Shown: in pieces, positions 1-7,546 of the stretch | Position numbering within the stretch: the first letter of the stretch is position 1 | Layout: each line of letters begins with the position of its first letter | DNA from: Methanobrevibacter sp. | Lineage (GTDB): Archaea; Methanobacteriota; Methanobacteria; Methanobacteriales; Methanobacteriaceae | DNA length: 58,133 nucleotides | Assembly (NCBI GenBank): GCA_017434555.1 | Contig: JAFRFB010000144.1 | Coordinates: 1-58,133, forward strand | Reading direction: 5' to 3' | Notes under the pieces: model-generated | What the model was told of the DNA's origin: nothing | Seen by the model: the letters and a program-made list of their open reading frames with translations, nothing else | Databases searched by the model: none | Translations under genes and position numbers: made by a program

Positions 1-1
1 A

Positions 2-97
2 AAACAAGAAATAGAAAATACAACAGAAGATTTAGAAGATTTCTGTGAAAGCACATCTATTAAAAATCAATTACAACTCACAGCAACAATATTCTAA
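2..97 (+). CDS. C-terminal end of a gene cut by the window edge
   Basis: An open frame runs in from the left edge and stops at a TAA at 95-97, leaving 31 codons that read as a polar, Glu/Thr-rich tail ending LTATIF. Too little is present to recognise a family. About 38 bases after the stop lies the string GCGGACACCC. A similar GGACACAGCC follows the transposase stop at the other end of the window, so this could be the end of a mobile element. That is only a guess. Confidence 0.35.
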   Translation, partial: KQEIENTTEDLEDFCESTSIKNQLQLTATIF

Positions 98-292
98 TCA
101 AAATCGGTTATCGACCAGAATTTAATTTTGGCGGACACCCTTAATTATAAAAAAAATGGCCAATAGCAGAAATATTTTTCTGTTTCACTGAATGCCTCTT
201 TAATTTCATTTTTAATATCCATGAATTAATTTTAGGGCTTTTCTATTATATATAATTAAACTATAAATATAAGTTAGACATAATATAATAAC

Positions 293-790
293 ATGAATAA
301 AATAATCTTAATAATTCTGTGCTTATTTATATTCATAATTGGTATGTCATTTGTATCTGCAAAAGAAGACACCCATTTTGAAATAGAAAAAGATTCTTCA
401 GGTTATTCATCAATAGTAACTCTAAAAGACTCTAACAATAATCCAGTTCCAAAAGTAAAATTCTCCATTAAGATAACAAAGCCTAACGGCAATACCAGAA
501 CATTATCTAATAAAAAACTTAACAGTACAGGTCAAAACATTTTCTTTTTAGGTTCTACAAAAGGAGATTACGTAATTAGTGTAGAATTTAAGGGAAACAG
601 CAATTACAATCCTTCAAAATTAACAAAAACAATAACCGTAACGGCCGGAAAAGGAGGCAATTCCGCTCTTGATTATTTCGAAAATGGTAATTATGGACTA
701 AATCAGAAAAAGGATGATTATATCGATGATAACTATTGGTATGAGGAAATATATGATAATCCTTTTAATTTTGACGGAGAAGGTTATTGA
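293..790 (+). CDS. Small secreted protein with one Ig-like domain
   Basis: 165 aa. Residues 1-23 form a signal peptide (short basic start, long Ile/Leu/Phe core, SFVSA cleavage-like end). Residues 35-118 look like a single bacterial Ig-like (Big_3-type) beta-sandwich: the pattern NNNPVPKVKFSI, a central turn, and a final strand GDYVISVEFKGNSNY resemble the repeats of Methanobrevibacter adhesin-like proteins. The tail (120-165) is very rich in Asp, Tyr and Asn, with no membrane anchor. TATA-like runs lie at about 246-256 and 260-268. The stop overlaps the next start by one base, so the two genes are probably co-transcribed. It probably acts outside the cell; its ligand is unknown. Confidence 0.7.
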   Translation: MNKIILIILCLFIFIIGMSFVSAKEDTHFEIEKDSSGYSSIVTLKDSNNNPVPKVKFSIKITKPNGNTRTLSNKKLNSTGQNIFFLGSTKGDYVISVEFKGNSNYNPSKLTKTITVTAGKGGNSALDYFENGNYGLNQKKDDYIDDNYWYEEIYDNPFNFDGEGY

Positions 791-1404
791 TGGAAAAATA
801 TGATGTAGGTTTAATTTTAAATTTTATTCAGGTAATATTGGAAATCATCGGCTTGATACTATGCTTAGATGCATTGGGATGCATTGATCTTACATATTAT
901 ACCATTGACTCCAATATTTTCCTTTTAGTTTCCTCAATTTTGTATTTGTTTTCAAGAAAAAATCCTTCAAAAATCGTTCAGTTTTTCAGATATTCCTCTA
1001 CTCTTTCTGTAATGATAACATTTCTTGTAGTTATTTTTGTATTGTATCCGATGCTTGACTTTAATTTTCAATATCTCTTCCTAGCCGGACCGAATCCTTA
1101 TATGCATGTATTATGTCCATTAATCGCTCTTGTGTCATTTCTTTTCTTTGAGAAAAATGAAATCGAAAACAATTTGAAAAACAATTTTAGATCATTATAT
1201 TTCACTCTGATATATGCGGTTATTTTAATAAGTTTAAATATTTTAAGAATTGTAAACGGTCCTTATCCATTTTTGAAAGTCTATGAACAGTCAGTTTTAA
1301 TGTCCATAATATGGATTGTAGCTATTTTAGGTTTTGCTTTAATATTATCCAATATATTGCTGATGGTCAAGGAGTTGGATATGATATTAAACGTTAAAAA
1401 TTGA
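790..1404 (+). CDS. Polytopic membrane protein, Pr6Pr-like
   Basis: About 204 aa with six hydrophobic segments. The YYTIDSNIFLL motif after the first segment and MHVLCPLIALVSFLFFE in the middle are the kind of conserved features seen in the Pr6Pr / FAR-17a-like six-helix family, so I place it there tentatively; the biochemical role of that family in prokaryotes is unknown. The ATG at 790 overlaps the upstream TGA (TGATGG), which indicates translational coupling with the secreted Ig-like protein. An in-frame TTG at 787 is also possible. The pairing suggests the two act together at the envelope, but this is inference. Confidence 0.6.
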   Translation: MEKYDVGLILNFIQVILEIIGLILCLDALGCIDLTYYTIDSNIFLLVSSILYLFSRKNPSKIVQFFRYSSTLSVMITFLVVIFVLYPMLDFNFQYLFLAGPNPYMHVLCPLIALVSFLFFEKNEIENNLKNNFRSLYFTLIYAVILISLNILRIVNGPYPFLKVYEQSVLMSIIWIVAILGFALILSNILLMVKELDMILNVKN

Positions 1405-1414
1405 GTATGAGGAA

Positions 1415-1875
1415 TTATTTTTCATCAAATTTGGCTAACTGTTTTTTAAGTTCTTCATTGTTTTCTTTGAGTTCGTTTAGTTCGTCTAGTGTTATTTCAT
1501 ATATTGCTGTTGCTCTTAAATCGCTAAATTCTGGGGAAGTTATGCTCATCATGTCTAATTTCTCCTTTAAGTAGTTTATTGGTTTATTATTTCGGGATAA
1601 TTTGTCCACCCATCCAACAGTAGTTTTTTCAATCAAATCATAATATTCATGATCTTTTAGTTTTGATGTAACATCAATGTATTCCTTTAAAAAGTTTTCA
1701 TTTCTTTCGATTTTTCTATATTGGGGTAACCATACGAAATCAAAAATATCAAAAGGTGTGGTTTCATTATTCTTTATTTTATTTTTAATTTTTTAAATGT
1801 TTCTATCCCATCTTGCTCATAGGTTTGTTTCAAAAATGGGAAGTGATATATCTGATTACTTCTTTTGATGTACAT
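1415..1875 (-). pseudogene. Decayed gene with coiled-coil C-terminus (function unknown)
   Basis: On the minus strand an ATG at 1875 opens a frame that reads MYIKRSNQIYHFPFLKQ and runs into a stop near 1785. A second frame that overlaps it in the K/N-rich stretch then continues to 1415 without any good start until MIEKTTVGWVDKL at 1636. Read together with one frameshift, about 150 aa are recovered, ending in a Glu/Leu/Lys coiled coil (DELNELKENNEELKKQLA). The best explanation is a single gene broken near 1785-1800. The C-terminal layout is reminiscent of the Rpn/PD-(D/E)XK transposase-like proteins common in this genus, one of which lies at 10837, but no catalytic motif is visible. Confidence 0.5.
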
Positions 1876-2028
1876 CTATAATGGCCAACATACATTATTA
1901 TGAGGATGAAGTTAAATTCTTAAAAAGTGATACAATTTAAATGATACTTTCCATAATAGTCGCTACTTTAATAAGGGTGATTTTCATGAATAATGTACAT
2001 TATTCCTTGCAACTATTCAAAAAAAGTA

Positions 2029-2730
2029 CTAAAAGAGTGAATCGATGAATTTTATAATTTCATTTGCTGTTTCGTTTTGCTGCTGGGTTGAATTTATTGT
2101 TGCTTTGCCGTCACCTTTTTGAAGACCGTAGTTTCCAAACTGGCCGTGATTGCCACCCTCAATGATGTGTTCTGTGAAATTCTTGTAATGTAGTTTTGAA
2201 TCATTATATGTTTCCAAATTTAATATCTTGTCATTTGATCCGTAAATTGAAAGGACAGGAATATCAATTTCCTTATTGGAATATCCTGCAAGCAATACAA
2301 GAGCGTCAACATTATTATGTTTTGCACAATAACTTGATGCAGCATAAGCTCCAAGTGAGTGACCTGCCAAAACATAATGTGAGTAATTTGAATTTTTAAT
2401 AATATCATCTGCACTGTTCATGCCTAAAAAAGCCAAATTTAGAGGCATTTCAACGATATATGAATCAACGCCTTTCAAAGCCAAGTTATTCATCAAAGGA
2501 AGGTATGAAGTATATTCAATTTTCGCTCCAGGATAAAAAATCACAGCAGTATCATTACCCGGTCCGTCAAGAAAAACTCCATTTGAAACTTTAGAAATGC
2601 TTACGTTTTCACTGACGTTCAAGTATTTTAGTGCTTCATTGTCTGCAGGGGAATAATTATTTGCAGAATAAATACTCAGTGATACTATGGCCAGTAAAAC
2701 TATGATGATTGCAATATATCGCTTTTTCAT
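2029..2730 (-). CDS. Membrane-anchored alpha/beta hydrolase
   Basis: 233 aa. Residues 5-22 form an N-terminal signal anchor, so the catalytic domain probably faces outside. The alpha/beta-hydrolase core shows the nucleophile elbow GHSLG (residues 123-127, Ser125), an acid in SIYGSNDKIL (Asp167) and a catalytic His in EGGNHGQFG (His195). The order and spacing fit an Abhydrolase_5 / dienelactone-hydrolase-like enzyme. The oxyanion-hole region is likely around VIFYPGAKIEY (64-73). The start lies one base beyond the stop of the phosphatidyltransferase gene upstream, so the two form an operon. The substrate could be a lipid or an ester, which the sequence does not settle. Confidence 0.75.
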   Translation of the reverse strand: MKKRYIAIIIVLLAIVSLSIYSANNYSPADNEALKYLNVSENVSISKVSNGVFLDGPGNDTAVIFYPGAKIEYTSYLPLMNNLALKGVDSYIVEMPLNLAFLGMNSADDIIKNSNYSHYVLAGHSLGAYAASSYCAKHNNVDALVLLAGYSNKEIDIPVLSIYGSNDKILNLETYNDSKLHYKNFTEHIIEGGNHGQFGNYGLQKGDGKATINSTQQQNETANEIIKFIDSLF

Positions 2731-2731
2731 A

Positions 2732-3412
2732 TTATCCTCTGATAAAGTTAATTAATAAATATGCTAGGGATGTTAAAAGAGCAATTAATGCCGGAATATT
2801 AACTGAATAAATAGCTAAAGGGACCTGTAAAATAACAAGTACAAGACATATTCCATTTATTATTAACAGGTATTTGTTTGCGAACTTGTCATAGGGCTTG
2901 TTGCAGATCATGGCTATTGAAACAATTACTGCAATAATCCATGCAACATAAATGTTGAAAAGTCCGCTTAAGTAAAATGTGGCCATTATTATTGCAATTC
3001 CTGGAATAGGAAAACCTATGAATCCCTTAACGTGATTTGAAATTACATTGTATCTTGTCAGGCGCAAAACGCCGCACACCACAATAAACAATGAGACAAT
3101 TGCCGTTGGAATTTCAAGAGACGGTGCGTTGACAAGGCTGTATGAGTATAGAAATACTGCCGGTGCCACTCCAAAGGACACAACATCGGAAAGTGAGTCA
3201 ATGTTTTTTCCGAATTCAAATTCGTCTATTCTATTGGTTTTACGTGAAATCCATCCGTCAATAGAGTCAAAAAGTAGTGAAAATATCATTAAGATACTTG
3301 CCAATAGAAAATCCTGCTTAATGGACATCATTATTGATAGAACACCTGAAGCCATGTTCATTAATGAGACCAAATCGGATATTGCAACGAAACTTTGTAT
3401 TTTAGTATTCAT
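2732..3412 (-). CDS. pssA: CDP-archaeol (CDP-diacylglycerol) serine phosphatidyltransferase
   Basis: 226 aa, an integral membrane enzyme of the CDP-alcohol phosphatidyltransferase family. The diagnostic motif is visible as Asp49, Asp52-Gly53, Arg57, Gly68, Asp72 and Asp76 (DSIDGWISR, then FGKNIDSLSD); the usual Ala before the Arg is Ser here. The flanking text DVVSFGVAP is typical of the serine-transferring branch, so the likely product is archaetidylserine, a main polar head group in Methanobacteriales. At least six further hydrophobic segments follow. It is the first gene of a two-gene minus-strand operon and is divergent from the LOG-family gene, with about 65 bp between the starts. Confidence 0.85.
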   Translation of the reverse strand: MNTKIQSFVAISDLVSLMNMASGVLSIMMSIKQDFLLASILMIFSLLFDSIDGWISRKTNRIDEFEFGKNIDSLSDVVSFGVAPAVFLYSYSLVNAPSLEIPTAIVSLFIVVCGVLRLTRYNVISNHVKGFIGFPIPGIAIIMATFYLSGLFNIYVAWIIAVIVSIAMICNKPYDKFANKYLLIINGICLVLVILQVPLAIYSVNIPALIALLTSLAYLLINFIRG

Positions 3413-3476
3413 TAATCTTTATATTTGGAGCTATTTATTAATAAATATTAATAGGGGAATTGACATAACTTTTTAT

Positions 3477-4010
3477 ATGAAAGTTTGTCTATATGGGTCT
3501 GGAAGCAAAAGAACTCCAAAGGAATTGACTGATGTTGGCTATGAATTAGGTCTTAGACTTGCCCAAAATAATCATTCCCTTGTTTTCGGTGGCGGAAACG
3601 ATGGAATGATGGGTGCTGTTGCAAAGGGTGTTTTTGATAATGGAGGAAAAATTATGGCCATCGCTCCTGAATGGATTAATGAATTCGATGATCCCTTTAG
3701 GGGTTATGATGAGTATATCAAAACAGATTCCATGGATGAGCGAAAAAAGCTATTTTTGGAAAAGTCAGATGTCTTTGTAATAGTTCCCGGAGGAATCGGA
3801 ACCCTGGATGAGTTTTTTGAAGTTCTGACCTTAAAGTATCTTAACAGGCACTCAAAAAAGATTATTCTATTTAACATTAATCATTTCTATGACATGATGA
3901 TTGAAATGCTTAACCGGATGCACGATGATTGCCTTATTCGTGAAGGTGCTCTCGATATTTTTGTTGTTGCAGATTCCATAGATGAAGTTTTTGAATATAT
4001 CATGGATTGA
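3477..4010 (+). CDS. LOG-family nucleotide phosphoribohydrolase (TIGR00730-type)
   Basis: 177 aa from the ATG at 3477. The open frame extends further upstream, but that part lies antisense within pssA, so I reject it. The protein starts MKVCLYGSGSKRTP, a Rossmann-like first strand, and contains GGGNDGMMGAVAKG and the family signature PGGIGTLDE (104-112), which binds the nucleotide phosphate and supplies the catalytic Glu. Older annotation calls these lysine decarboxylases; characterised members release the base from nucleoside monophosphates. No Shine-Dalgarno sequence is obvious. The TATA-like string TTTTTATATG lies right at the start, so the transcript may be leaderless or start further upstream. 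Confidence 0.8.
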   Translation: MKVCLYGSGSKRTPKELTDVGYELGLRLAQNNHSLVFGGGNDGMMGAVAKGVFDNGGKIMAIAPEWINEFDDPFRGYDEYIKTDSMDERKKLFLEKSDVFVIVPGGIGTLDEFFEVLTLKYLNRHSKKIILFNINHFYDMMIEMLNRMHDDCLIREGALDIFVVADSIDEVFEYIMD

Positions 4011-4046
4011 CAAGAGTTATTAATGGTAATAAATAAAAGTATAACT

Positions 4047-4286
4047 ATGGGTTTAGGTTCATTTTTTAAGAGGAATAAGGACAAAAAAGAGGAAATTGTC
4101 GAATCACACATTGACATCAATAACGATGACTGCAAGGGTTTGGATTGTGGAAAATGCGTTATAGCATGTCCGAATAACGTTTTGACAAAGGATGGCGAAG
4201 ATACAGTTGTCAGAAATCCTCTTACATGTAAACATTGTAAGGTATGTGAAGCGATTTGTCCTAATGACTGTATTGTTGTTAATTAA
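4047..4286 (+). CDS. 2[4Fe-4S] ferredoxin
   Basis: 79 aa from ATG 4047; an in-frame ATG at 4023 would add eight residues. Two iron-sulfur sites are clear: Cys29-x4-Cys34-x2-Cys37-x3-Cys41-Pro and Cys61-x2-Cys64-x2-Cys67-x3-Cys71-Pro. The second is the classical CxxCxxCxxxCP; the first has a four-residue first gap, which may tune its potential. A basic, Lys-rich segment (residues 8-15) precedes the clusters. It is probably a small cytosolic electron carrier. It is separated from the LOG gene by only 12-36 bp and is followed by a T-rich stretch at 4287-4322 that probably ends transcription. Confidence 0.85.
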   Translation: MGLGSFFKRNKDKKEEIVESHIDINNDDCKGLDCGKCVIACPNNVLTKDGEDTVVRNPLTCKHCKVCEAICPNDCIVVN

Positions 4287-4427
4287 TTTTACTTTAATTT
4301 TTTAATACTTTATTTTTTTTTAAAATACTAAATAAGCTATTTTTGCAATTGATTTTAATTGAATTTGTTAGATTAACATCTCCGTCTATATGTTGTGGGT
4401 AACTTATTATTAAAATATGTAAACTGC

Positions 4428-4436
4428 ATTTATACA
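4428..4436 (+). promoter_or_regulatory. TATA box of the tfb gene
   Basis: ATTTATACA sits 27-35 bases upstream of the tfb ATG. Archaeal transcription starts roughly 25 bases after the TATA centre, so the mRNA would begin within a few bases of the start codon. There is no Shine-Dalgarno sequence in the gap, which fits a leaderless transcript. Inference from spacing only. Confidence 0.5.
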
Positions 4437-4462
4437 AACTTTTTTTAAAATTAACGATTATA

Positions 4463-5398
4463 ATGAAAAATAAAAGAGTATATAAAAAGAGACCTGCGAA
4501 AAACCTTGAAGCCGAAAAAATACAAAACACCTGTCCTGAATGCGATTCAACAGATTTAAACTATGATTCATCAAGAGCGGAACTCATCTGCAGACACTGC
4601 GGACTTGTCATAGCTGAAAACATGATGGACCAAGGCCCTGAATGGAGAGCATTCAACTTCGAACAGCAACAGTCCAGAGCCCGTGTAGGTGCACCGTCAA
4701 CAAGAACAATTCACGATGGGGGTATGGCTACAGAAATGGGATTTAAAAAGGACGGATCACCTGAAGACCATGCCAAATGGTACAGGATGAGAAAATTGAA
4801 CAAAAGGGCAAGAATAGCAAATTCAAGGGAACGTAACCTTGCGTTTGCACTCTCTGAAATTGACAGAAAATGCTCAAACATGGGACTGAACAGATCCATT
4901 AGGGAATCCGCATCAGTGATATACAGAAAGGCCCTTGGGGCAAATCTGATACGTGGAAGAACAATTGAAGGCGTTGTGGCAGCATCAATTTATATTGCAT
5001 GCAGACAGGCAGAACTTCCAAGAACCCTTGATGAGGTTGCATCATTTACAACCGTAAATAGAAAGGAGCTTGGAAGAATAGAACGCTTCCTCAAAAGGCA
5101 ATTAAAGATTAAATTGTCTCCACCGTCTGCTGTGGATTATATTCCAAGATTTGCAAGTCAGCTGGAGCTTTCAAGTAAATCCGAAGTAAAAGCCATAGAA
5201 ATAGTCCATGAATCAAACGGATTCATCTCAGGAAAAGGTCCACAGGGAGTAGCGGCCGCTGCACTTTATATCTCATCAATAATGCTCGGTGAGAGAAAAA
5301 GCCAGAAGGATGTGGCTCAGGCTGCAGGAGTAACCGAAGTCACTGTAAGAAACAGATATAAGGAAATATCCGAAAATTTAAATCTTGCAGTAGCATAA
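4463..5398 (+). CDS. tfb: Transcription initiation factor IIB (TFB)
   Basis: 311 aa. The N-terminal zinc ribbon has Cys24-Pro-Glu-Cys27 and Cys43-Arg-His-Cys46-Gly. It is followed by the B-reader/linker (GPEWRAF, then RVGAPSTRTIHDGGM) and two cyclin-like repeats (about 115-205 and 210-305), including the typical GRTIEGVVAASIYIACR and GPQGVAAAALYISS helices. The protein bridges TBP-TATA and RNA polymerase and recognises the BRE. Length and motif order are normal for archaeal TFB. The gene stands alone with its own TATA box at 4428, and base composition is less AT-rich than in the neighbouring accessory genes, as expected for a core gene. Confidence 0.97.
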   Translation: MKNKRVYKKRPAKNLEAEKIQNTCPECDSTDLNYDSSRAELICRHCGLVIAENMMDQGPEWRAFNFEQQQSRARVGAPSTRTIHDGGMATEMGFKKDGSPEDHAKWYRMRKLNKRARIANSRERNLAFALSEIDRKCSNMGLNRSIRESASVIYRKALGANLIRGRTIEGVVAASIYIACRQAELPRTLDEVASFTTVNRKELGRIERFLKRQLKIKLSPPSAVDYIPRFASQLELSSKSEVKAIEIVHESNGFISGKGPQGVAAAALYISSIMLGERKSQKDVAQAAGVTEVTVRNRYKEISENLNLAVA

Positions 5399-5408
5399 TA
5401 TTAAATAG

Positions 5409-5723
5409 GTGTTGAAAGTGTTTTATTCATTAATGTATATTTCAGACCCATTTTCTTCTTTGATAGGAGCCGTGATGCTGATGATTTTCATCGGATATTT
5501 CTGCTGGAAACTGGAAGGAGATTCAACTTCATCAAAAAGTACATATAAACCTCCTAAAAGGAATTATTCCTCTAAAAATTACGATGACAGTGAATATAAC
5601 TATAACTGGGATGATTCCTGGGACGACAAATGGCTGCATCAGGGAAAATATGCAGATAATGATGATACCCATGAGGAATACACAGATTATGATCCCTCAT
5701 GGGATGAAGACTTTAGAAAATGA
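5409..5723 (+). CDS. Small membrane protein with acidic Tyr/Trp/Asp-rich tail
   Basis: About 103-104 aa. One membrane segment (residues 12-33, LIGAVMLMIFIGYFCW) is followed by a Ser/Lys linker and a strongly acidic tail with repeated Tyr, Trp and Asp. The start is uncertain: GTG at 5409, TTG at 5412 preceded by AGGTG, or ATG at 5433. I do not recognise a family. The stop lies 13 bp before the Nudix start, so the two are likely co-transcribed. The tail resembles low-complexity cytosolic or surface spacers and gives no hint of catalysis. Confidence 0.55.
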   Translation: MLKVFYSLMYISDPFSSLIGAVMLMIFIGYFCWKLEGDSTSSKSTYKPPKRNYSSKNYDDSEYNYNWDDSWDDKWLHQGKYADNDDTHEEYTDYDPSWDEDFRK

Positions 5724-5736
5724 TTCTGGTGAAAAT

Positions 5737-6174
5737 ATGAATGATATGTGGGGATTAACGGCAAGGGGAATCTGTGAGTATGACGATAAAATCCTTCTTT
5801 TGAAGGTACGTTCCCGTTCCGGTCATGATGCTGGAAAATGGGAAATTCCTGGTGGAAAAGTCAAAAGAAAAGAATTTTTTGACGAAGCTCTAAAAAGAGA
5901 ATTTGCAGAAGAAACAGGCCTTGAAATCAATATTGATTCATTATATAATGTGATTCAAAATGATTACACTGCATGCAAGACCAATCAAAAAGTAAAATCA
6001 ATTCAACTGATTATGAAAGTAACTTCTCTTAGTGATGAGGTTACAATAAGTGCAGAGCATGATGAGTATAGATGGTTTACAAAAGACGAATTAAAAGAGC
6101 TTATTCGAAATGAAATGCTTTCAAAAGCCGCCATGAAAACATTTAATCAGGTGAATTTAGGGGGCGAATTATGA
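5737..6174 (+). CDS. Nudix hydrolase (MutT-like)
   Basis: 145 aa. The Nudix box is complete at residues 40-62: Gly, five residues, Glu, seven residues, then REFAEETGL. It carries the Glu residues that bind Mg2+ and attack a nucleoside-diphosphate-linked substrate. The N-terminal text MWGLTARGICEYDDKILLLKVR and the later EHDEYRWFTKDEL are typical of MutT/ADP-ribose-type members. The start at 5737 has GGTGA six bases upstream; a longer open frame from 5584 is the shadow of the preceding gene. Its role may be cleaning oxidised nucleotides or a nucleotide sugar, and the substrate cannot be read from the sequence. Confidence 0.85.
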   Translation: MNDMWGLTARGICEYDDKILLLKVRSRSGHDAGKWEIPGGKVKRKEFFDEALKREFAEETGLEINIDSLYNVIQNDYTACKTNQKVKSIQLIMKVTSLSDEVTISAEHDEYRWFTKDELKELIRNEMLSKAAMKTFNQVNLGGEL

Positions 6175-6310
6175 TTGTCCAAGTTGTGAAAGTTAGTTGA
6201 TGAAGGAAATCTGTCAAGCTGCAGAGCATACTTTTTAGAAGATGAAATGAATGCCATGAGAGCTTTTTTTGGATGAATTTGGTAGAAACTGCAGGGTTTG
6301 TGGCATTTTA
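6170..6310 (+). pseudogene. Possible remnant of a small zinc-ribbon gene
   Basis: Directly after the Nudix stop, one frame reads YDCPSCES and hits a stop. A second frame continues VDEGNLSSCRAY, then FLEDEMNAMRAFFG, and a third then reads NCRVCG. Two Cys-x2-Cys pairs flank a helical middle, as in short zinc-ribbon proteins. At least two frame changes are needed to join them, and no start codon fits, so if this was a gene it is dead. Weak evidence. Confidence 0.3.
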
Positions 6311-6355
6311 ATAACGGGAAGATTATTTCTATTAATCTTTCACTATTTTTTTACG

Positions 6356-6392
6356 AGTTGAAACAATTTTACTCTCTAAAAGCAATATTTAC
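6356..6392 (+). repeat. Upstream repeat, copy 1
   Basis: A 37-bp block starting AGTTGAAACAATTTTACTCT is repeated without mismatch at 7035-7071, and similarity continues with a few changes for about 15 more bases. Each copy lies about 70 bases upstream of a TATA-like run and 190-220 bases upstream of a tiny hydrophobic ORF, so it probably regulates or marks that unit. The core GAGT, GAAACAATTTT, ACTC contains a short inverted repeat. Confidence 0.75.
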
Positions 6393-6573
6393 TTAATAGG
6401 GTATTTTAAAGTCTTTATTTTACTAAAAACATTTATATATTTCTTATTTTAAAGTTTAACATGAAAATATTCCTCCGATATTGGATATGATGTTGTGTAT
6501 GATTATGTTAAAATTTAATGTAGGATATGATATCTCTGCTAATATTTATTACCATTGTTTGGGAGGTATTTTT

Positions 6574-6672
6574 ATGGATTTTAAGCTAAATGTAACGTTA
6601 GCAATTGAAGATCCTTTGTTTTTTAGGATTTTAATTATATTTGTCCTGGTAGCTATTAAGTTACTTGGATGA
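6574..6672 (+). CDS. 32-aa hydrophobic peptide, paralogue 1
   Basis: The ATG at 6574 is preceded by a strong GGGAGG ribosome-binding site (6561-6566). The product has a short charged N-terminus (MDFKLNVTLAIEDP) and a single membrane span (FFRILIIFVLVAIKLL). A paralogue of 31 residues lies at 7262 with the same layout (start MDFKLNV versus MDLKLNV), which supports real coding. The leader from the TATA run at about 6432 would be some 115 nt. Size and hydrophobicity resemble type I toxin peptides or small membrane regulators; no function is known to me. Confidence 0.6.
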   Translation: MDFKLNVTLAIEDPLFFRILIIFVLVAIKLLG

Positions 6673-6839
6673 GTATGTGATTCATATTATTATCTCCATG
6701 ATTGTGTGGTTATTGGATTTAGAAGTTAATGATGAAAGTTTCAGCATGATATTTCCAAGTATTGTGCTCTATTTTTAAGGAGGAGTATTTTTACTTTTTG
6801 AAATTAAAATTTCTAATTTTCCACACAATCAAAATAATG

Positions 6840-6847
6840 TTTAAATA
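6840..6847 (+). promoter_or_regulatory. TATA box of structured RNA copy 1
   Basis: TTTAAATA lies 31 bases upstream of the first hairpin of the RNA at 6871. The equivalent box of copy 2 lies at the same distance, and both are followed by TAGTAGT. Spacing fits an archaeal start site right at the first stem. Confidence 0.5.
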
Positions 6848-6870
6848 ATAGTAGTTACACAATTATAATT

Positions 6871-7008
6871 AAGAATTTTTTTAAATTCTTGTGAATTTTT
6901 TAATTCACTATCCTTTTAAACAATGGTAAAAAGTCAGTGCCTCTTGGGATTTTGTGGGGTTATTTTTTGTAATTCCACATTAGGGCATTGATTTTGGATG
7001 CTTTTTTT
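6871..7008 (+). ncRNA. Candidate structured small RNA, copy 1
   Basis: Four hairpins follow one another. H1 has arms AAGAATTT and AAATTCTT (6871-6890). H2 has arms GTGAATT and AATTCAC (6891-6908). After a 45-nt linker, H3 has arms GTGGGGTTA and TAATTCCAC (6954-6978, with two G-U pairs). H4 has arms GCATT and GATGC (6985-7001), followed by seven Ts (7002-7008) as in an intrinsic terminator. A second copy at 7547-7685 keeps all four stems, with compensating or G-U changes in H1 and H2, near-identical sequence from H3 to the end, and a divergent linker. A TATA box sits 31 nt upstream. No ORF of note lies inside. I do not recognise it as a known RNA family. Confidence 0.65.
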
Positions 7009-7034
7009 GTATCTTTTTTGTTGTAATTTTTCTA

Positions 7035-7071
7035 AGTTGAAACAATTTTACTCTCTAAAAGCAATATTTAC
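7035..7071 (+). repeat. Upstream repeat, copy 2
   Basis: Identical over 37 bp to 6356-6392. It begins 27 bases after the U-tract of RNA copy 1 and lies about 190 bases before the second hydrophobic-peptide ORF. It marks the start of the second tandem unit. Confidence 0.75.
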
Positions 7072-7261
7072 CTAATGGGGTAATTTAAACAGGTTAATTT
7101 ATTAAAAATGTTTAAATATTTTGATATTTAATATATTATTTAAAGACATGCCTTTAATTGGCTTTTAGAAAAATTAAAATGATAATCAATCATCTGATTT
7201 ATTGTGGTTGTTGTATTGATTTTGTTATTTCGGCCAATTTCATCATGGTGGAGGTGAAAAG

Positions 7262-7357
7262 TTGGATTTAAAGCTAAATGTAAATTTGGCAGTTAATGGT
7301 CCTTTTTTAAGGCTTTTAGTTATACTTGCCATTATCCTGATTAAAATAATGACATAG
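7262..7357 (+). CDS. 31-aa hydrophobic peptide, paralogue 2
   Basis: The start is a TTG at 7262 with a purine-rich GGTGGAGGTG ribosome-binding region at 7247-7256. The product, from MDLKLNVNLAVNGP, has one membrane span (FLRLLVILAIILIKIM) and aligns end to end with the peptide at 6574. Several differences are conservative (Ile/Val, Leu/Phe), as expected if the protein sequence is under selection. Weak TTG initiation may keep expression low. Function unknown. Confidence 0.55.
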   Translation: MDLKLNVNLAVNGPFLRLLVILAIILIKIMT

Positions 7358-7514
7358 TATTTTGATCATTTTTTCACTTTCTATGTGTGAATATTGTTGA
7401 TTATATGAAATTAATGATGAATGTGGCATAATATGTCCGTTATTATGTCTGTAATTAAATAGGCATGTCTTTCTTTCTGAAATTGATTATAATCGCTTTT
7501 TCACACTAATAAAA

Positions 7515-7523
7515 TTATATATA
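7515..7523 (+). promoter_or_regulatory. TATA box of structured RNA copy 2
   Basis: TTATATATA ends about 24 bases before the first stem of RNA copy 2 and is followed by GTAGTAAG. It is positioned like the box at 6840 for copy 1. Confidence 0.5.
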
Positions 7524-7546
7524 GTAGTAAGTAAATAATAATATCT

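Noticed and set aside
135-160. GGACACCC near the left edge and GGACACAGCC near the right edge as ends of one IS
   Set aside because: The similarity is only about six bases and the coding ends beside them do not match, so I did not list them as terminal inverted repeats.
3048-3476. Upstream extension of the LOG-family open frame
   Set aside because: It lies antisense within pssA and has no family similarity; the LOG domain begins exactly at the ATG at 3477.
5584-5736. Upstream extension of the Nudix open frame
   Set aside because: It is an out-of-frame shadow of the acidic membrane protein gene; the ATG at 5737 has a proper ribosome-binding site and the Nudix N-terminus.
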